From Rhyacophila brunnea (Eukaryota > Arthropoda > Insecta > Trichoptera > Rhyacophilidae): 64,000 nucleotides of DNA. This document shows, in pieces, positions 1 to 12,736 of the stretch. The translations under genes and the position numbers were made by a program. The notes beneath the pieces were generated by a model. That model searched no databases, was not told the DNA's origin, and was given only the letters and a program-made list of their open reading frames with translations. Numbering within the stretch: the stretch's first letter is position 1; each line of letters starts with the position of its first letter. Where the stretch lies: NCBI GenBank assembly GCA_022495005.1, contig JAGYXB010000687.1, positions 186,001 to 250,000 on the forward strand. Reading direction: 5' to 3'.

Positions 1-1858
1 TGAAACAATAATTAAAATAACGAGACCTGATTAAGGGTAAAATAATACGTAGCTCTAACTACAGAATAGTTTAATTATTATAAATAATTAGTACCTACGT
101 GTGTCGGTGGTGGGAGACTGTGAATTTGTGGTATTAGTGAATAGTAATGTTTTCATTTGAAGGGAAAACGTCATGCAACCTTTCGTGGCATATACCAGTG
201 TTTCCCATTTGGTGGGACGCGGCGGATCGCACAAAAAAAAAAATATTTTTTAATAAATTGATATATTTATTAAATATGTTATATTTTGCTGTTGGTGTGG
301 GTAATTCCGAAACGTGAAACTGTAACATCATCATGCGTATGTTGAAACGAGACATAAATCAGTTTGACAACTGATTCTAATTATAATGATATTATGTAGC
401 AAATACTACGTATACGTAAATGTATTTATTTCTAATTTTTAGTATTAAAATTTCCATCAGAAAAAATATCGCACACTATACACTTTTTTTCTGCTGATAA
501 ATGGCATACGACTTTATTAATTGAACTGCGATGTAATCTTCATACAGACCGTAGTTTTTAGCTCTGTATCTTCTCCACCAATTTTATTGCTGCTGACTCT
601 GCTTAGCCGTATTTATATGGCAAACAATTCAGGGCTCAAAAAGAACGGAGTGCACCAGAGCGCCGTTCGGGTTCATGAAATCCGCAAAACTATCGCTCCG
701 TTTCGTGGAAAAAATAATTTGACAATATGAGCTACATAATATGCCATATAATAAAAAAAAACATAACCCATTTATTTTTATAAAATATACATAAAATTAG
801 ATAACTATAATAATATGACGAAAATTATTGAGCTCTACGGTTCGTAAAATTGTCCATCATGAGTGCTGAAATAATTATTCTTAAAAAATGTCTACGATAT
901 TCATTTCGCGGAGTTAATGTCCTGGTTTTCGAAGCTTATATGGCTACAGTCTTTGTATGCGTCTTTGGAAGCGTGCTTTGGGTTCGACGAGATAATGAGT
1001 GAAATATCTACTTTGTATATACTATAAAAAAATATACTAAAATATACTCGTGAAGTTTGAGAAACGTTGGCAGATTTAAAACATTTTCTTGCACAATTAT
1101 GAAAAACCGGTTTCTAAGCGTGTACATTTTTAATTATACCTAACGTACATAAAGTCTTAGAGTATAGATGTGGAACCTTTTCATATTGTTAGCCCTTATA
1201 AAGTTAGCTATAATCTGCGATGATTGCATTTAAGAAACGTCAATGAGATTTAGGTCCTAGCTAATATCCAAAAAAAGTGTGATATAATTTGAACTAGGAC
1301 CAATAAACATATATCAGTTATATGATATATGACGGATTTTTTGATAATTTAAAGGTAACTAACATGTTAATTAAAGTTGTGTTTTAATAATTAATTGTGT
1401 GTAAGCCGCAGATTCCCCACCCCTGTCATAGAGTAACTGCTACCGTGATAAAATCCCTCATAATTATTTTTGTTTTCGTTATAAATGTGTATTTACGTTC
1501 GAAGTTATTCTATGTTTGAATATAATATCGACACTACTCCAGGCATTAATTTAATGTCGGCCATTTGACACTCTGCACGCGTTTTATAGAGCATTTTTAT
1601 TAGTCTCAAGTAGTTAATTTGGTTTTATTTATGTGCTCTAAAGAAAACTGTGCGAAACAACATTGTGGGTGTTATGCCATCATAAAATATGTATGCAAAA
1701 AGCCTACGTCAATACACTTTATGCGTATTTATTAAATAGAAATAGTGCGCCATTTACTGCTATATGTTTGAATAACTAAAAAGAGAAAACATATTAAAAG
1801 AACTAAAAGCAACATTTTTTTTACTATTATCATTACAGTACATGTCGTTACATGTTAC
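1..1858. other. AT-rich non-genic stretch
   Basis: No coding signal is convincing here; the open frames are short and resemble no family I recognise. A sequence at about 193-210 (CAGTGTTTCCCATTTGG) resembles a hAT terminus, and 1403-1423 (ending CCCCACCCCTG) resembles the opposite kind of hAT end. I could not pair either with a partner, so neither is called as an element. Confidence 0.5.
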
Positions 1859-2477
1859 GTCGATTTACTGAAAACTGGCGTAATCGTGATTACGTTCTTT
1901 TTCCGATGAGGGTCTTAATTATTTGTGATGTACGTAACGTGTCAAAATAAATAGCAATGACCAAATTGAATTAATTGATTTAGGTTGAAAACAATTTATC
2001 CAGTATTAGATTAATCTTCCGCATCTATTCTATACAAAAGGCAGCTATAGGCGGCTATCGAGGGTAGTTTATCATATTTATGTATTGAGCGGTTAATTGT
2101 TACAATAAGTTAACCGTCTGAAGTATGTTATAACAGCACCTCTCTTGGCTGTGTTAACTTTTAGAGCGAGATAGACAGTTTTGACAGTTTAGACGGATAT
2201 CTTATTGTAGCAATTATAATATCTCGTACATAAATATTATAAACTACCCTCGATAACCGCCTATAGCCGCCTTGTGTATAGAATAGATGCGGAATATCAA
2301 TTTAATACTGGATGAATTGTTTTCAACCTAAATCAATTAATTCAACTCGGTCATTTGCATTGCGTTCAAATAAATGTTTACTATTTATTTTGACACGTTA
2401 TGTACATCACAAATAATTAAGCCCCTCATTGGAAAAAGAACGTAATCACGATTACGCCAGTTTTTAGTAAATCGACG
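1859..2477. repeat. 619-bp foldback (long inverted repeat) element
   Basis: The left arm from 1859 (CGTCGATTTACTGAAAACTG) is repeated as its reverse complement ending at 2477. Pairing continues inward past 2050 on one side and 2290 on the other, so almost the whole segment is palindromic with a short central loop near 2150. The arms differ by scattered substitutions and small indels, including an extra 15-20 bp in the right arm around 2360. No reading frame is present. The structure suits a non-autonomous foldback or MITE-like DNA transposon. The target duplication is not clear, so the superfamily is unassigned. Confidence 0.8.
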
Positions 2478-3794
2478 CACAATACATTTGTCTACAACCT
2501 GATCAAAAATCATTGTTCCATCTCATCAACAATTGACACTATAAGTATTAGGGTGGTGGCGCGCAGAATGTATTACATGATTTTTGAACTGGCACTTCAC
2601 GTTTAAACGGTGTAATCTAAAAACGGAGATTTTGCTAATTTCGACATAATTAGGTAGGACGCAGATGGCTCAATTGGTAAAGCACATTGACACGAATCCA
2701 ATGAATACGGGTTTGGGTCCCGCCCAGTGTCGTATTTTTTTCAAATATATTTTTTAATAGGGCTTTATAAATTACGAATGTATATTTTGTAATAATAACT
2801 TGGCAATATATAGCATCAATACTAATACTACCTATGGTTCTTAAATTTTAATTATATTCTATAGCTCATATAAAATAACAATAATAAATAATACGGTCAG
2901 CATCCGTCTTAAACTTATTGATAAAGAAAAATAAATTAAATGTAGCACTTTTATGACATCCGCACATTTCCGAAATCAAAACAGTTGTAAAAGGATAACG
3001 TTTAGACTATAATCTTCAATACTATATAGACCATTATGCCTGCTAACGTCTTACCGGCAATCTGCGGAACTACGAATCTCCCCGTTCTTTCACATACATG
3101 TTCATGCTTCGATCCACATTTTCGTTCTGTGCACTATACATAGAGCCATAAAATCGCTGGCATGTCATGTTGGTTATAAAGTAAAGTACTCTAATATTTT
3201 ACATAATATTCTTTTTTACATTAAGGCTCTTATGGCATTACAAAATTAAAGAAAGCTAAAGTAAACAGTCGTGATTCAATGCGTGTAACGTTGTCGTATT
3301 TGTTGCAAACATCTGTTTTCATTTTTTACACTCAACTCTCATATCCGATGTATCTCTCTCGCCCAGATATCGTAATAAAACCAAATACATAAACCAAAAG
3401 CTCCCATTCCGTTACAACTAATATGTATCGAGCTTTCAAGCTGCGACAGTGTAGGATAGGTCGGTAGTAGATACAGCGACGAGCCGGTATCTATTGAGCG
3501 CGAGCCGCTCGCAGTTTGCTACAATGTATCCGATTTCTTCAATAAAGTCAATGACGGCGTCTTCGCAAGTGGCCTGGCGAACGGAAGCGACTATCGACCT
3601 GGGGCATTATTGGGGTCATTAACTACACCATAAATGAGGTAACGACACTTTGCAGGAGCCGTAAACCGCGAGTGGAGGCGCCGTTCTACAAATATACCGC
3701 CATTTTTTCGAGATCTAACACTATAGATTTAGTCGCAGACATTTACTGACTAGATTAGAATCACATTTAAACCTGATTAGTTTTAAAATGTAGG
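2478..3794. other. Non-genic spacer
   Basis: Apart from the tRNA-like repeat at about 2610-2765, I see nothing identifiable. The part from about 3450 to 3700 is richer in G+C than its surroundings but has no significant reading frame. Confidence 0.5.
2610..2765 (+). repeat. tRNA-derived SINE-like repeat, family C
   Basis: A tRNA-like core has an A-box-like stretch (ATGGCTCAATTGGTAAAGC) and a B-box-like stretch (GGGTTTGGGTCCCG), followed by TCGTATTTTTTTCAAAT. The same core and the preceding CATAATTAGGTAGGA recur in inverse orientation at 17535-17790 and 27625-27845. It is a dispersed retroposon, not a tRNA gene: the acceptor stem does not close. Confidence 0.65.
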
Positions 3795-3796
3795 TA

Positions 3797-5097
3797 CGAG
3801 GGTGGGTCAATAATTCCTTAGAAAAAAGCATTAAAACAGTTTTTATTTTTGTATTTTTTTTTATTTCTCAACATAATCTCCTTGGAGCTCAATACACTTG
3901 GTTAGACGTTTCTCAATTTTTTTTAAACCGTCAGAAAAATAAGTTTTCGGAAGGTCCTCAAAATAAGCATTTGTCCGATCGATGACTTCTTCATTTGAAA
4001 AAAAACGTTGTCCACTTAGCCATTTTTTTAAGTTTGGGAAAAGGAAAAAGTCACTGGGGCTAAATCTGGCGAATACGGTGGGTGGTCGACCAATTCGAAC
4101 TTCAATTCTTCAATTTTAGCCATTGATCGCAAACATGTGTGAACACGGGCATTGTCCTGATGAAAGAGGATTTTTTTCCTGTTTAAATGAGGCCGTTTTT
4201 CTTCAATTTTGTTTTTTAGCTGGTCCAATAAAGATGCATAATAATCCCCTGTTATTGTTTTTCCTTTTTCCAAATAGTCAACGAAAATAATTTCACGTGC
4301 ATCCCAAAATACAGTAGCCATAACCTTACCAGCTGATTTTACGGTTTTCGCCTTCTTTGGTCATGGTTTGCCTTCGCAATCCACTGCTTTGACTGTTCTT
4401 TCGTCTCGGGAGTATAGTGGTGTATCCATGTTTCATCTACAGTCACAAAGCGACGAAAAAATTCATCCGGATTGCGTTGCATGAGCGACAACAGGGCTTT
4501 AGAGGCCACCACCCTATTGCGTTTATTGTCGACTGTGAGCAAACGCGGCATTCATCTTGCAGAAACTTTTTTCATGCCCAATTTGTCATGTAAAATAGAA
4601 ATGACGCTACCTTTTGAGATCCCTGTAACCTCAATTATCTCACTCAACTTTAATCTTCGGTCACTTAACACCATATCGTGGATTTTATTGATTATTTCTG
4701 GTGTAGTCACCTCTACAGGACGTCCTGAGCGTGGTTCATCCTTTGTTGATGTACGACCACGTTTAAATTATTTAACCAGTTATAAATAGTTGCAAGTGAA
4801 GGAGCAGATATGCCGTGAACTAAATCCAACTCATTTTTTATTTCCTTTGCTGTTAACCCTTTTATATTAAAAATGTTTAATAACAGCTCTAAACTCAATT
4901 TTCTCCATTTTTCATTTTTCCATTTTCCACAAGCAAATTTTTTTTTTAAATGTACGAGAAACACACAACAACCCGACCAATCTGATTGAAACTTCGCAGC
5001 ATACTGAATCGGTAGTGCCGCTGCATGAAAACAAACCGCTTACAGTACTAGTCGCGCCACCTGTCGGCTTTTCTAAGGACTTATTGACCCACCCTCG
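3797..5097 (-). mobile_element. mariner-family transposon, full length, copy 1
   Basis: The element is bounded by matching terminal inverted repeats (CGAGGGTGGGTCAATAA at both ends) and flanked by TA target duplications at 3795-3796 and 5098-5099. Its length of 1301 bp is normal for mariner. The decayed transposase reads on the minus strand. A closely related copy in opposite orientation starts at 7905. It is non-autonomous by mutation but has both ends, so it could in principle be mobilised in trans. Confidence 0.93.
3861..4908 (-). pseudogene. mariner transposase pseudogene (DD34D)
   Basis: The reading starts at the ATG at 4908 (MEKIEF) and ends at the TAA at 3863-3861, about 350 codons as usual for mariner. 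It shows the N-terminal helix-turn-helix region, then catalytic segments VDETWIHHYTPE, HQDNARVH and YSPDLAPVTF, the last altered by a frameshift from the expected LAPSDF. At least three single-base losses relative to copy 2 break the frame: near 4770 after NWLN, near 4371 after WIAK, and near 4055 in the LAPSD motif. The ends of the protein (DLPKTYFSD to GDYVEK) survive here but are absent from copy 2. Confidence 0.9.
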
Positions 5098-7727
5098 TAT
5101 ATAACGAATATCTTCAAAAATAACTAAATTTTTATTCGTAGTTTCTAAGCATAAGATAAATAAAAAGGATTTCAGGTTATACAGATTTTATTATTAATTT
5201 AAAATAATAAAACGCAAAAAAATATACTTAATCCACTTTTAATAAATAAATTTGGACCAGTTTCGTCCGCTTCATAATTCAGATTTTTTATGTTAATAAT
5301 TTAGAATATTTGGTTTAGTGTATATATTAATACCCAATTAGATTCATTTTAATTTAAATGTTATTGACAAAGTATTATTGGACGGATAATTTAATGTATT
5401 GATAGATTATTTGTGTCACCTTTTGAATTTGTTTTGATAAATGCCTGTTTTATAAAGATTATTCAGTTGAAAATGCCCCTCTGAGGCGGACAAGACTGGT
5501 GCAGATTTATTTATTAAAAGTGTAATAAGTACTAAAAAAAATTGCGTTTTATTAAATTAAATTAATAATACAATGCATTTCCACCATGAATCGACAGTTA
5601 ACACAATAAAATAAATTATACACATTTTCATTTTTTTTATAAAAATCGATGTTTTTTTAATTAAAACATTAAAACTATAAATTAGTCAAAAGTCTTTATC
5701 AACATTAGAGAAAACTTAATAATCAAAGTTTTAATAATATACATGACCATAAAATAATATGTAAGTAACGATAATAATATATAGGATCCTTTAACGAATT
5801 TAGGTTTTGTAACGTTTTTTTAATTTCAAGTTTATCTTTGACATTACATAAAAAATATTTTCCGTTTTCATGTTTTTAGATACGTATTCACTAATTAAGA
5901 CAATATAAAATGAAAATTGTTTTACAAAACTTGAATATATTTTTTCATTATACCATCTAGTCTTTCTGCTCAATACTACAGATTTTATCATCTACGCGTT
6001 AACATTTAGTTGTACCTCACATATTTTTTGTTGAGTCATTTTAGATATGAATTAGAAAATTAGTTCAAACTTCAGGTTTCGTTATAGTCCTTATAACTAC
6101 GAGTATTATAAGTCACTTATAGAACATTTAATGATTGTTTTGTTTTTGTTTAAGTTTTCCGGCTAATAACAATATTATGGCATTATTTTAACGTCATTAT
6201 AACAAACAATGACCATAGTAAGCAAAAATCACAGAGACAGATAAAATGATAGAATTAAAGTTTTGCATATTTTATAGTATAATAAAATGATGTAATGTTC
6301 CTAAAATACGTGCAGATTGTTTAAAACATAATATCAATTATTGAATGGCTGTTAAATATTTGTGTAGTCAATAATAATTTTATAGTCGTTTTAGATCAAT
6401 CGTAGTCAGAATGGATTATAGGTAACGAATTCAAAACCGCCATACCTTTGACTTCAGACAAATTCTGTGAGCGAAAGGAAAAAGGAGATAAATCTAAAAT
6501 CACTACTTTTCAAAAGAGCCAAAAGAACATTGAGTTTTGGAAAACTTTGTATAAGAACTTCCGTGTTTCTGTGTGAAATTTACTCATTCAGCTGCGCCAA
6601 TTCAACTCGCCCATTATGATCAATTTTGTATTTTTAACTTTCTTTTCAATTTGTAAGACATATCTAGCTTTTTCTTTCGTCTATATAACTACCCTGCTTA
6701 TTTCAATTTCATTTAATAGGCCCTAGGTAAAAATAAAAACCTGCTCAAAAGTTCTAAATCTATATTTTCTCATATAAGACAAGATATATTATAGTATACC
6801 TCCGAAGGTTCTGCGTCCGATCTGACACTGATGAAGCACGTATCAGTCACTTGACACAATGAGAGAATCTTTTACATCTTCATTACTGACAGACAATCAA
6901 TGCAATAGTAATACGCACGTACTTCGCACAAAGCCGAATCTCCTCGAAAGCCTCCATTCGCTAGAATGAACCGGAAAGGTGCGAATTCGCCGAGTCAGTC
7001 TTTCTTCGTTAAACGAAAACGGTGTCTGGTAAGTACGGTCCGTTTTGAGATCAATTGAATAAAGAGTTTTATTTGAAACAACGGATATCCTCAAAAGAAA
7101 ATGGTATCAAAGGAAAATTCTTTTAGAGAAACTTGGCGAATAATAATCTCTCTCGCACCGAAAATTTAATAGTGCCACAAATATACATAATCATAATTAT
7201 TATATTGCATACCTTTTAAGGTTAGAAACATAGCTACTTACATACATAATATAGCAACCTTCGATGTTTTAGCTCAATACCAAAAATTTATTATCTTTCG
7301 AATAGTTATTATATTAACATGTTCAATACCTCCATTCAGACACTCAAGAACTACATTAAATAATTTCCATATGCTGCTATTGTGTTATTATACTTTTTAT
7401 ATTTTTATTTGAATTTTTTGTTGAATAAATTACTCCAGACTAATATTGTATTATTATTATCTTCTGTGCTTTGTTTTAATGTTTTATTAATATATATATT
7501 TTCTTTCATTGGTAGTTGCGCTATTTATAAATAAATATGCATCTTAGGTGTTTCCAATTACCGTCAATAAATGGCTACCGTATTTTGTAATCTAGCAAAA
7601 TATGTGTGTTTAATCAGTGGGTTGTAACTTGTAAGTATATTCTTAAGACTTTCCGCGTTATGTTACTAGAATTTTAAACACCTCAATTAATTAATTCTTT
7701 AAATCTTTAATTATTTGAGAATGACTT
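5098..7727. other. AT-rich non-genic stretch
   Basis: No coding region or repeat could be recognised. The segment from about 6890 to 7100 is less AT-rich and has a 65-codon minus-strand frame (6897-7094), but it resembles nothing I know and lacks supporting signals. Confidence 0.5.
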
Positions 7728-7830
7728 GGATCGGTGGCTTAGTGGTCAGAGCCTTCGCACGGTAAGCAAAAGATGTGTTTTCAAATCTCACTAGAACCAT
7801 GGTTTTGTTTAAGATTTTTCTATAATATAT
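7728..7830 (+). repeat. tRNA-like SINE fragment
   Basis: TGGCTTAGTGGTCAGAGC matches an A box, and GTTTTCAAATCTC about 40 bases later matches a degenerate B box. A T-rich tail (ATATATATTTTTTATG) follows. It is probably an old tRNA-derived SINE; the family is uncertain. Confidence 0.5.
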
Positions 7831-7904
7831 ATTTTTTATGTGATATGTATTTTCAATAAAGAATGTTAATTTTACATATCGGGAATGGTGCAATACATAA
7901 TATA

Positions 7905-9045
7905 CGAGGGTGGGTCAATAAGTGCTTAGAAAAGCCGACAGGTGGCGCGACTAGTACTGTAAGCGGTTTGTTTTCATGCAGCGGCACTACCGATTCAGTA
8001 TGCTGCGAAGTTTCAATCAGATTGGTCGGGTTGTTGTTTTTATTTTCGTACATTTAAAAAAAAAATTTGCTTGTTTACAAAAATGGAGAAAATTGAGTTT
8101 AGAGCTGTTATTAAACATTTTAATATAAAAGGGTTAACAGCAAAGGAAACAAAAAATGAGTTGGATTTAGTTCACGGCATATCTGCTCCTTCACTTGCAA
8201 CTATTTATAACTGGTTAAATGAATTTAAACGTAGTCGTACATCAACAAAGGATGAACCACGCTCAGGACGTCCTGTAGAGGTGACTACACCAGAAATGAT
8301 CAATAAAATCCACGATATGGTGTTAAGTGACCGAAGATTAAAGTTGAGTGAGATAATTGAGGTTACAGGGATCTCAAAAGGTAGCGTCATTTCTATTTTA
8401 CATGACAAATTGGGCATGAAAAAAATTTCTGCAAGATGGGTGCTGCGTTTGCTCACAGTCGACAATAAACGCAATAGGGTGGTGGCCCCTAAAGCCCTGT
8501 TGTCGCTCATGCAACGCAATCCGGATGAATTTTTTCGTCGCTTTGTGACTGTAGATGAAACATGGATACACCACTATACTCCCGAGACGAAAGAACAGTC
8601 AAAGCAGTGGATTGCGAAAGGCAAACCATGTCCAAAGAAGGCGAAAACCGTAAAATCAGCTGGTAAGGTTATGGCTACTGTATTTGGGGATGCACGTGGA
8701 ATTATTTTCGTTGACTATTTGGAAAAAGGAAAAACAATAACAGGGGATTATTATGCATTTTTATTGGACCAGCTAAAAACGAAATTGAAGAAAAACGGCC
8801 TCATTTAAACAGGAAAAAAATCCTCTTTCATCAGGACAATGCCCGTGTTCACACATGTTTACGATCAATGGCTAAAATTAAAGAATTGAAGTTCGAATTG
8901 GTCGACCACCCACCGTATTCGCCAGATTTAGCCCCCAGTGACTTTTTCCTTTTCCCAAACTTAAAAAAATGGCTAAGTGGACAACGTTTTTTTTCAAATG
9001 AAGAAGTCATCGATCGGACAAATGCTTATTTTGAGGACCTTCCGA
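7905..9045 (+). mobile_element. mariner-family transposon, 3'-truncated, copy 2
   Basis: The left terminal inverted repeat starts at 7905 after a TA (7903-7904). It is nearly identical to the right end of copy 1 at 3797-5097. Homology stops at about 9045, inside the codons for FEDLP, where unrelated sequence (ACGCGCGCGTTAACAT) begins. The 3' terminal repeat and about 50 coding residues are therefore missing. The copy is probably immobile because one end is gone. Confidence 0.92.
8083..9045 (+). pseudogene. mariner transposase pseudogene (DD34D), truncated
   Basis: The frame opens at ATG 8083 (MEKIEFRAVIKHF) and is uninterrupted to about 8778. It covers the helix-turn-helix domains, an RSGRP linker, a WVLRLL stretch (usually WVPRLL) and the first catalytic Asp in VDETWIHHYTPE. 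A one-base loss in an A-run near 8778 shifts the frame. The reading then continues in another frame with HQDNARVH and YSPDLAPSDFF, giving the second and third Asp with 34 residues between them. The last part of the protein is lost at the truncation near 9045. Confidence 0.9.
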
Positions 9046-9699
9046 CGCGCGCGTTAACATAATTTTTCTTCCTACTTTAATTATAGTTTGTCAATTTATG
9101 GCTACGGCCGTATGTTGTAGCTTAACCACTAGGGAATGACAAAAGAAATGGCGTATTTCAAAAAAACACTACCTTATTCTTAGGTCAATAATTATTATAA
9201 AGCAATCATTATTCATAAGATGCTTATCACACTTGAATGGTCAAAGACATAGCTTATAATAAGTATCTTTAGAATCATCTTCAAATGTGTTAATCTTGCC
9301 GATTTTTTGAATAATAAAATGCCTAATTCTTGTCAAATTTGGGATCACAGAGATTATCAATATAATTTTTTATCGTGAATATTTTACAAAAATTATCTCG
9401 TAATAAATTATACTAATGGTTTTATAAATGCGTTTAAAAATTAATAAATGTAAAAAATCTTAACACCACTGCACAGTTATGTACCGAAATATGACTATAT
9501 TCTAAAACATTAGAGCGAGAGGTTTAAAAGAATACTATTTTATGTAACAAAAATACTTTATGCAGTCATCAAATGTTTAAAATAACTATAAAGGATAATA
9601 AGGCTTCAAAATTATATAAATAGATTATCTACAACGTTTAAGGAGTGTCCAGGATCATGGTTTGAAAATACAATAAAAACTCAATTTTGACCTTCGACG

Positions 9700-9868
9700 A
9701 GCATGTCCCCCCTTAAGATTAAATTTTTTAGGCTGGGTTTAATTGAAATTTAAAAACTAACAAACACTATCTACACATTGTAGAATGATAAGCAATATGT
9801 TTTACTCACAAAGTTTAGTATAGTCTATTTATGTCGGATCTTAACAGCCTATCTCCACCCTTCGCCAC
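9700..9868 (-). mobile_element. Truncated hAT-like element end
   Basis: Sequence from about 9740 to 9868, ending AACAGCCTATCTCCACCCTTCGCCACTG, is clearly related to the right end of the complete element at 35571-36149, including the AAAAACTAA and ATTGTAG stretches inside. No matching left terminus (CAGTGGCGAAGG) is seen upstream, so this is a truncated copy. Orientation is arbitrary because no transposase is present. Confidence 0.6.
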
Positions 9869-9955
9869 TGGTTGGTAGAGTACATGGGCGTGAACCCCAG
9901 AGGCATGGTGTAGAATCCCGCTGGGCGTCATATTTTTTCAAAAAGATTATTTATA
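9869..9955 (+). repeat. tRNA-like SINE fragment, probably family C
   Basis: TTGGTAGAGTACATGGGCGTG resembles an A box. GTAGAATCCCGCTGGGCGTCATATTTTTTCAAA has the position of the B box plus the TCGTATTTTTTCAAAT end seen in family C copies. It directly abuts the hAT fragment end. Confidence 0.5.
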
Positions 9956-11061
9956 GTTATATATTTCTCTCATCTGTTTTCGAAATATGTACCTATATTA
10001 ATTATACTTATATATAAACATATTATTTGACTCAATGGTCATCTTGGTTAAGGCCTCTGCCACTTCCACTCACTGCTTTCAGTCTTTATATTCTTGCTGC
10101 CTCGAATTTCCGCCGAAGTTAATCAGCATGTCAATCTAGCGGCTTTTTGGAACGACTATCCGTGTGATTGGCGCGTCTAGAGACTGAATGACAGTATTTT
10201 TCCATCGATTATCCATTCGCTAAGTGACATTTTCAGCTCATTTCCACGTCAGCAATTTGGAAATCGTTCGCTTCTTTACCAATTGGTTTGTAATAAAGTT
10301 AATAATATCCACAATAGATAAAATCATTTCATGGTTATATTTTTTAAATTACAATTTAATAGATCGGAAATTATAACTATATTATTATGGCTATTATGTG
10401 AACATATTAAATCTTATAGTGTAAGTATAATTATTATTTGCCATTTTTAAGATAATATAACCATCAATGCTTCGAATATAGAAATTCTGCAATCCTATTT
10501 TATTAATATTACCACGTTTTTATTAGCTCGTATTCTTGTTTGTCCGGTACAGATTTTTTCTTGTGTATTCAGTACAAATTTTTTCTTGTTTGTCCAAGAT
10601 TTTTAACTAACTTCCCGACTAGCTAGACATTTGTAACTTTTAGAATAAATATCAGAACACGAGGACAATGCATTCTTTTAATACTTTTAGCCATCTTTAA
10701 GCAGAATTGAATTCATTTTCATTTAATTCTGTTTCGTATGTTTCGGGAAAAAAAATTAAAAGTAATATTTACTACTCACTATTATTGATTGCTAAGTGGG
10801 TCCTAGCAACTAAATTATTAATATATACGTGCGTTGCTATATATATATATGAAATGTCAAAATGACATTTCAATATTCTATAATATTTATTCAGTATATC
10901 TACAACAGTACAAAAAAAAAGTATTTATTAATACATAGAATTGTCAAGTTTATATGATCCAACAGAAAATTTTAAAACGTGGTATATAAAAAGCTCTTTT
11001 TAATTTAATTATTTCAATTTGCATATTCTCAAGAAGTGTGACAAGATACATTAAACATCAA

Positions 11062-11358
11062 GGTTATAGTGCCGCAGATGATCGCATGAGCGTTTGTATA
11101 TTTTTTTACGAAAACAGTCAATATATGTAGACAATTATATTAAATACCTTTCTGTCGGCACAGATGCTTTTCGATCCAATAATTGTTAATTTAAAATTTG
11201 ATAATTTCATACATTTCCATGCATAATTATCACACACTAAGATTATGTTAGGTTATATTAAGATGGGGTAGGTTAGGTTAGGTTATGTTATGTTACGTGG
11301 AGCTTGGTTTAAAAATAAAGTTATAAAAGCTAGTGCGGGCATCTGCGGCACCATTACC
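11062..11358. mobile_element. Small TIR element (MITE) with TTAGG-like loop
   Basis: GGTTATAGTGCCGCAGATG at 11062-11080 is matched by CATCTGCGGCACCATTACC at 11340-11358 as an imperfect inverted repeat. Weaker pairing continues inward. The interior holds a degenerate tract of GGTTA/GGTTAG units at about 11248-11296. No coding frame is present and the target duplication is unclear. It is probably a non-autonomous DNA transposon. Confidence 0.6.
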
Positions 11359-12541
11359 AACATTAAATTACATTTACTTCAAAAATTTGATTGTATCAAA
11401 GAAACAATAGACATGTTTGTATAGATTAATAACCAATAACTTTGAATGTTTACTATTATAGTTTTAAAAAAATCAACTCTATACTAAGAGACAATGAATG
11501 TTAATATGAAATATTTTTAAATCTATTACGGCTTATCGAATACGAAGTAACGTAAATAATTGTATCAACCACAAAATTATTACACTATGATCCTCAATAT
11601 AGAAATGATATCAAGAAAATTCTAGAAACTCATACTTTAACTATTTCCAATAACTTGACAAACTACATTTGGACGTGCGAATTAGGGATGTTCAGTATAA
11701 TATACTACTCTTTAGAGAACGAGAGTGATGGCATTGTTAAATCACAAATCTGTCTGATGGAATATTATCAATTGTAGATATATCATGTCAACATTTAAAG
11801 AATCGACATTAAAATGGTATACCTACACTGTATTTATTTTTACTGTCGTTTGAATTTTTTTAATATATTTGATATTAGGTAGGTATGTGATTATTATTTA
11901 TACAGTATTAGTGGTACTATTTAAAAATAAATGTGCAACCTATAATCGGGGCGTCTTATAATCGAGTCAATACGGTATCTTGAAATGTTCCAGATAAAAT
12001 GATTACTTGGAAAAATATAAATATCTAGGTGGAAATAAAGCAATCTACGCCAATAATTAAATATCGGTATCTGTCAGCCTATTTAACTCAAAAACTACTT
12101 CACCAATATTGATGAAACTTGCACAAGCTTTAGAATATATTTATTATTCACGAACAAAATAATCATCACTAACTGACTAACTCTGACTAAAATTCAACTT
12201 TGGTGTATTTTACACTTCGAAATAAATTAATAGTTATTTAAATAATTTTTTCAATGTATCTTGGTATATATTGTATTTATGTTACATCTAAAAATTATTT
12301 CGTGCTAAAGTTTTATACTAATGAATCTGCAACAATATATAATTACTTGCTACGAATTTAATAATTAACCTCAGTAACCTTTGTATCAGCATTACTTTTA
12401 CTAGTGTATATGTTTCTTTTTTTATTTTAAGAAACTATATATAATATTTTTAACACTACAATATGAATATACCTACCTAGAGGCTCAATGATAGTAGTGT
12501 AGTTTAACAGTAGTGTATTTAGTAATATAAATGAAGCAATT

Positions 12542-12650
12542 ACAAACTCCCATGCTTGGAGAAAATCACATAAATATATTGTGTCCTCACCGGGATCGAA
12601 CCCGCATGAAAGGCCAGCGGCTTACACACTGCATCACGAAAGCAGCTTTA
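12542..12650 (-). repeat. tRNA-derived SINE, family A
   Basis: On the minus strand it reads an A-box-like region (GATGCAGTGTGTAAGCCGC), a good B box (GGGTTCGATCCC) and a tail through GGACACAATATATTTATGTG. Related copies lie at 18104-18296, 25530-25640 and 30137-30306. The repeated GTGTCCTCACCGGGATCGAACCC wording on the plus strand identifies the family. Confidence 0.75.
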
Positions 12651-12736
12651 GACTCAGTATATATATAGAAGGTTTTCTTGAACATCTGTGATTTACCCGA
12701 TTCATTTCACGTTGTAACATAAAAGTGGCATGCTAT

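Larger units (their letters stand above)
9046..12541. other. AT-rich region with repeat remnants
   Basis: There is no host coding signal. It contains the hAT right-end fragment at 9700-9868, a tRNA-like repeat just after it, and a small TIR element at 11062-11358. A perfect 9-bp-arm palindrome lies at 10851-10871 (GAAATGTCA, then AAA, then its complement). Confidence 0.5.

Noticed and set aside
10851..10871. Perfect 9-bp-arm palindrome
   Set aside because: It is isolated, next to an AT microsatellite, with no U-tract or gene to regulate.
11940..11980. Possible TIR motif (CGTCTTATAATCGAGTCAATACGG)
   Set aside because: It looks like a DNA transposon end, but no inverted partner was found within several kilobases.
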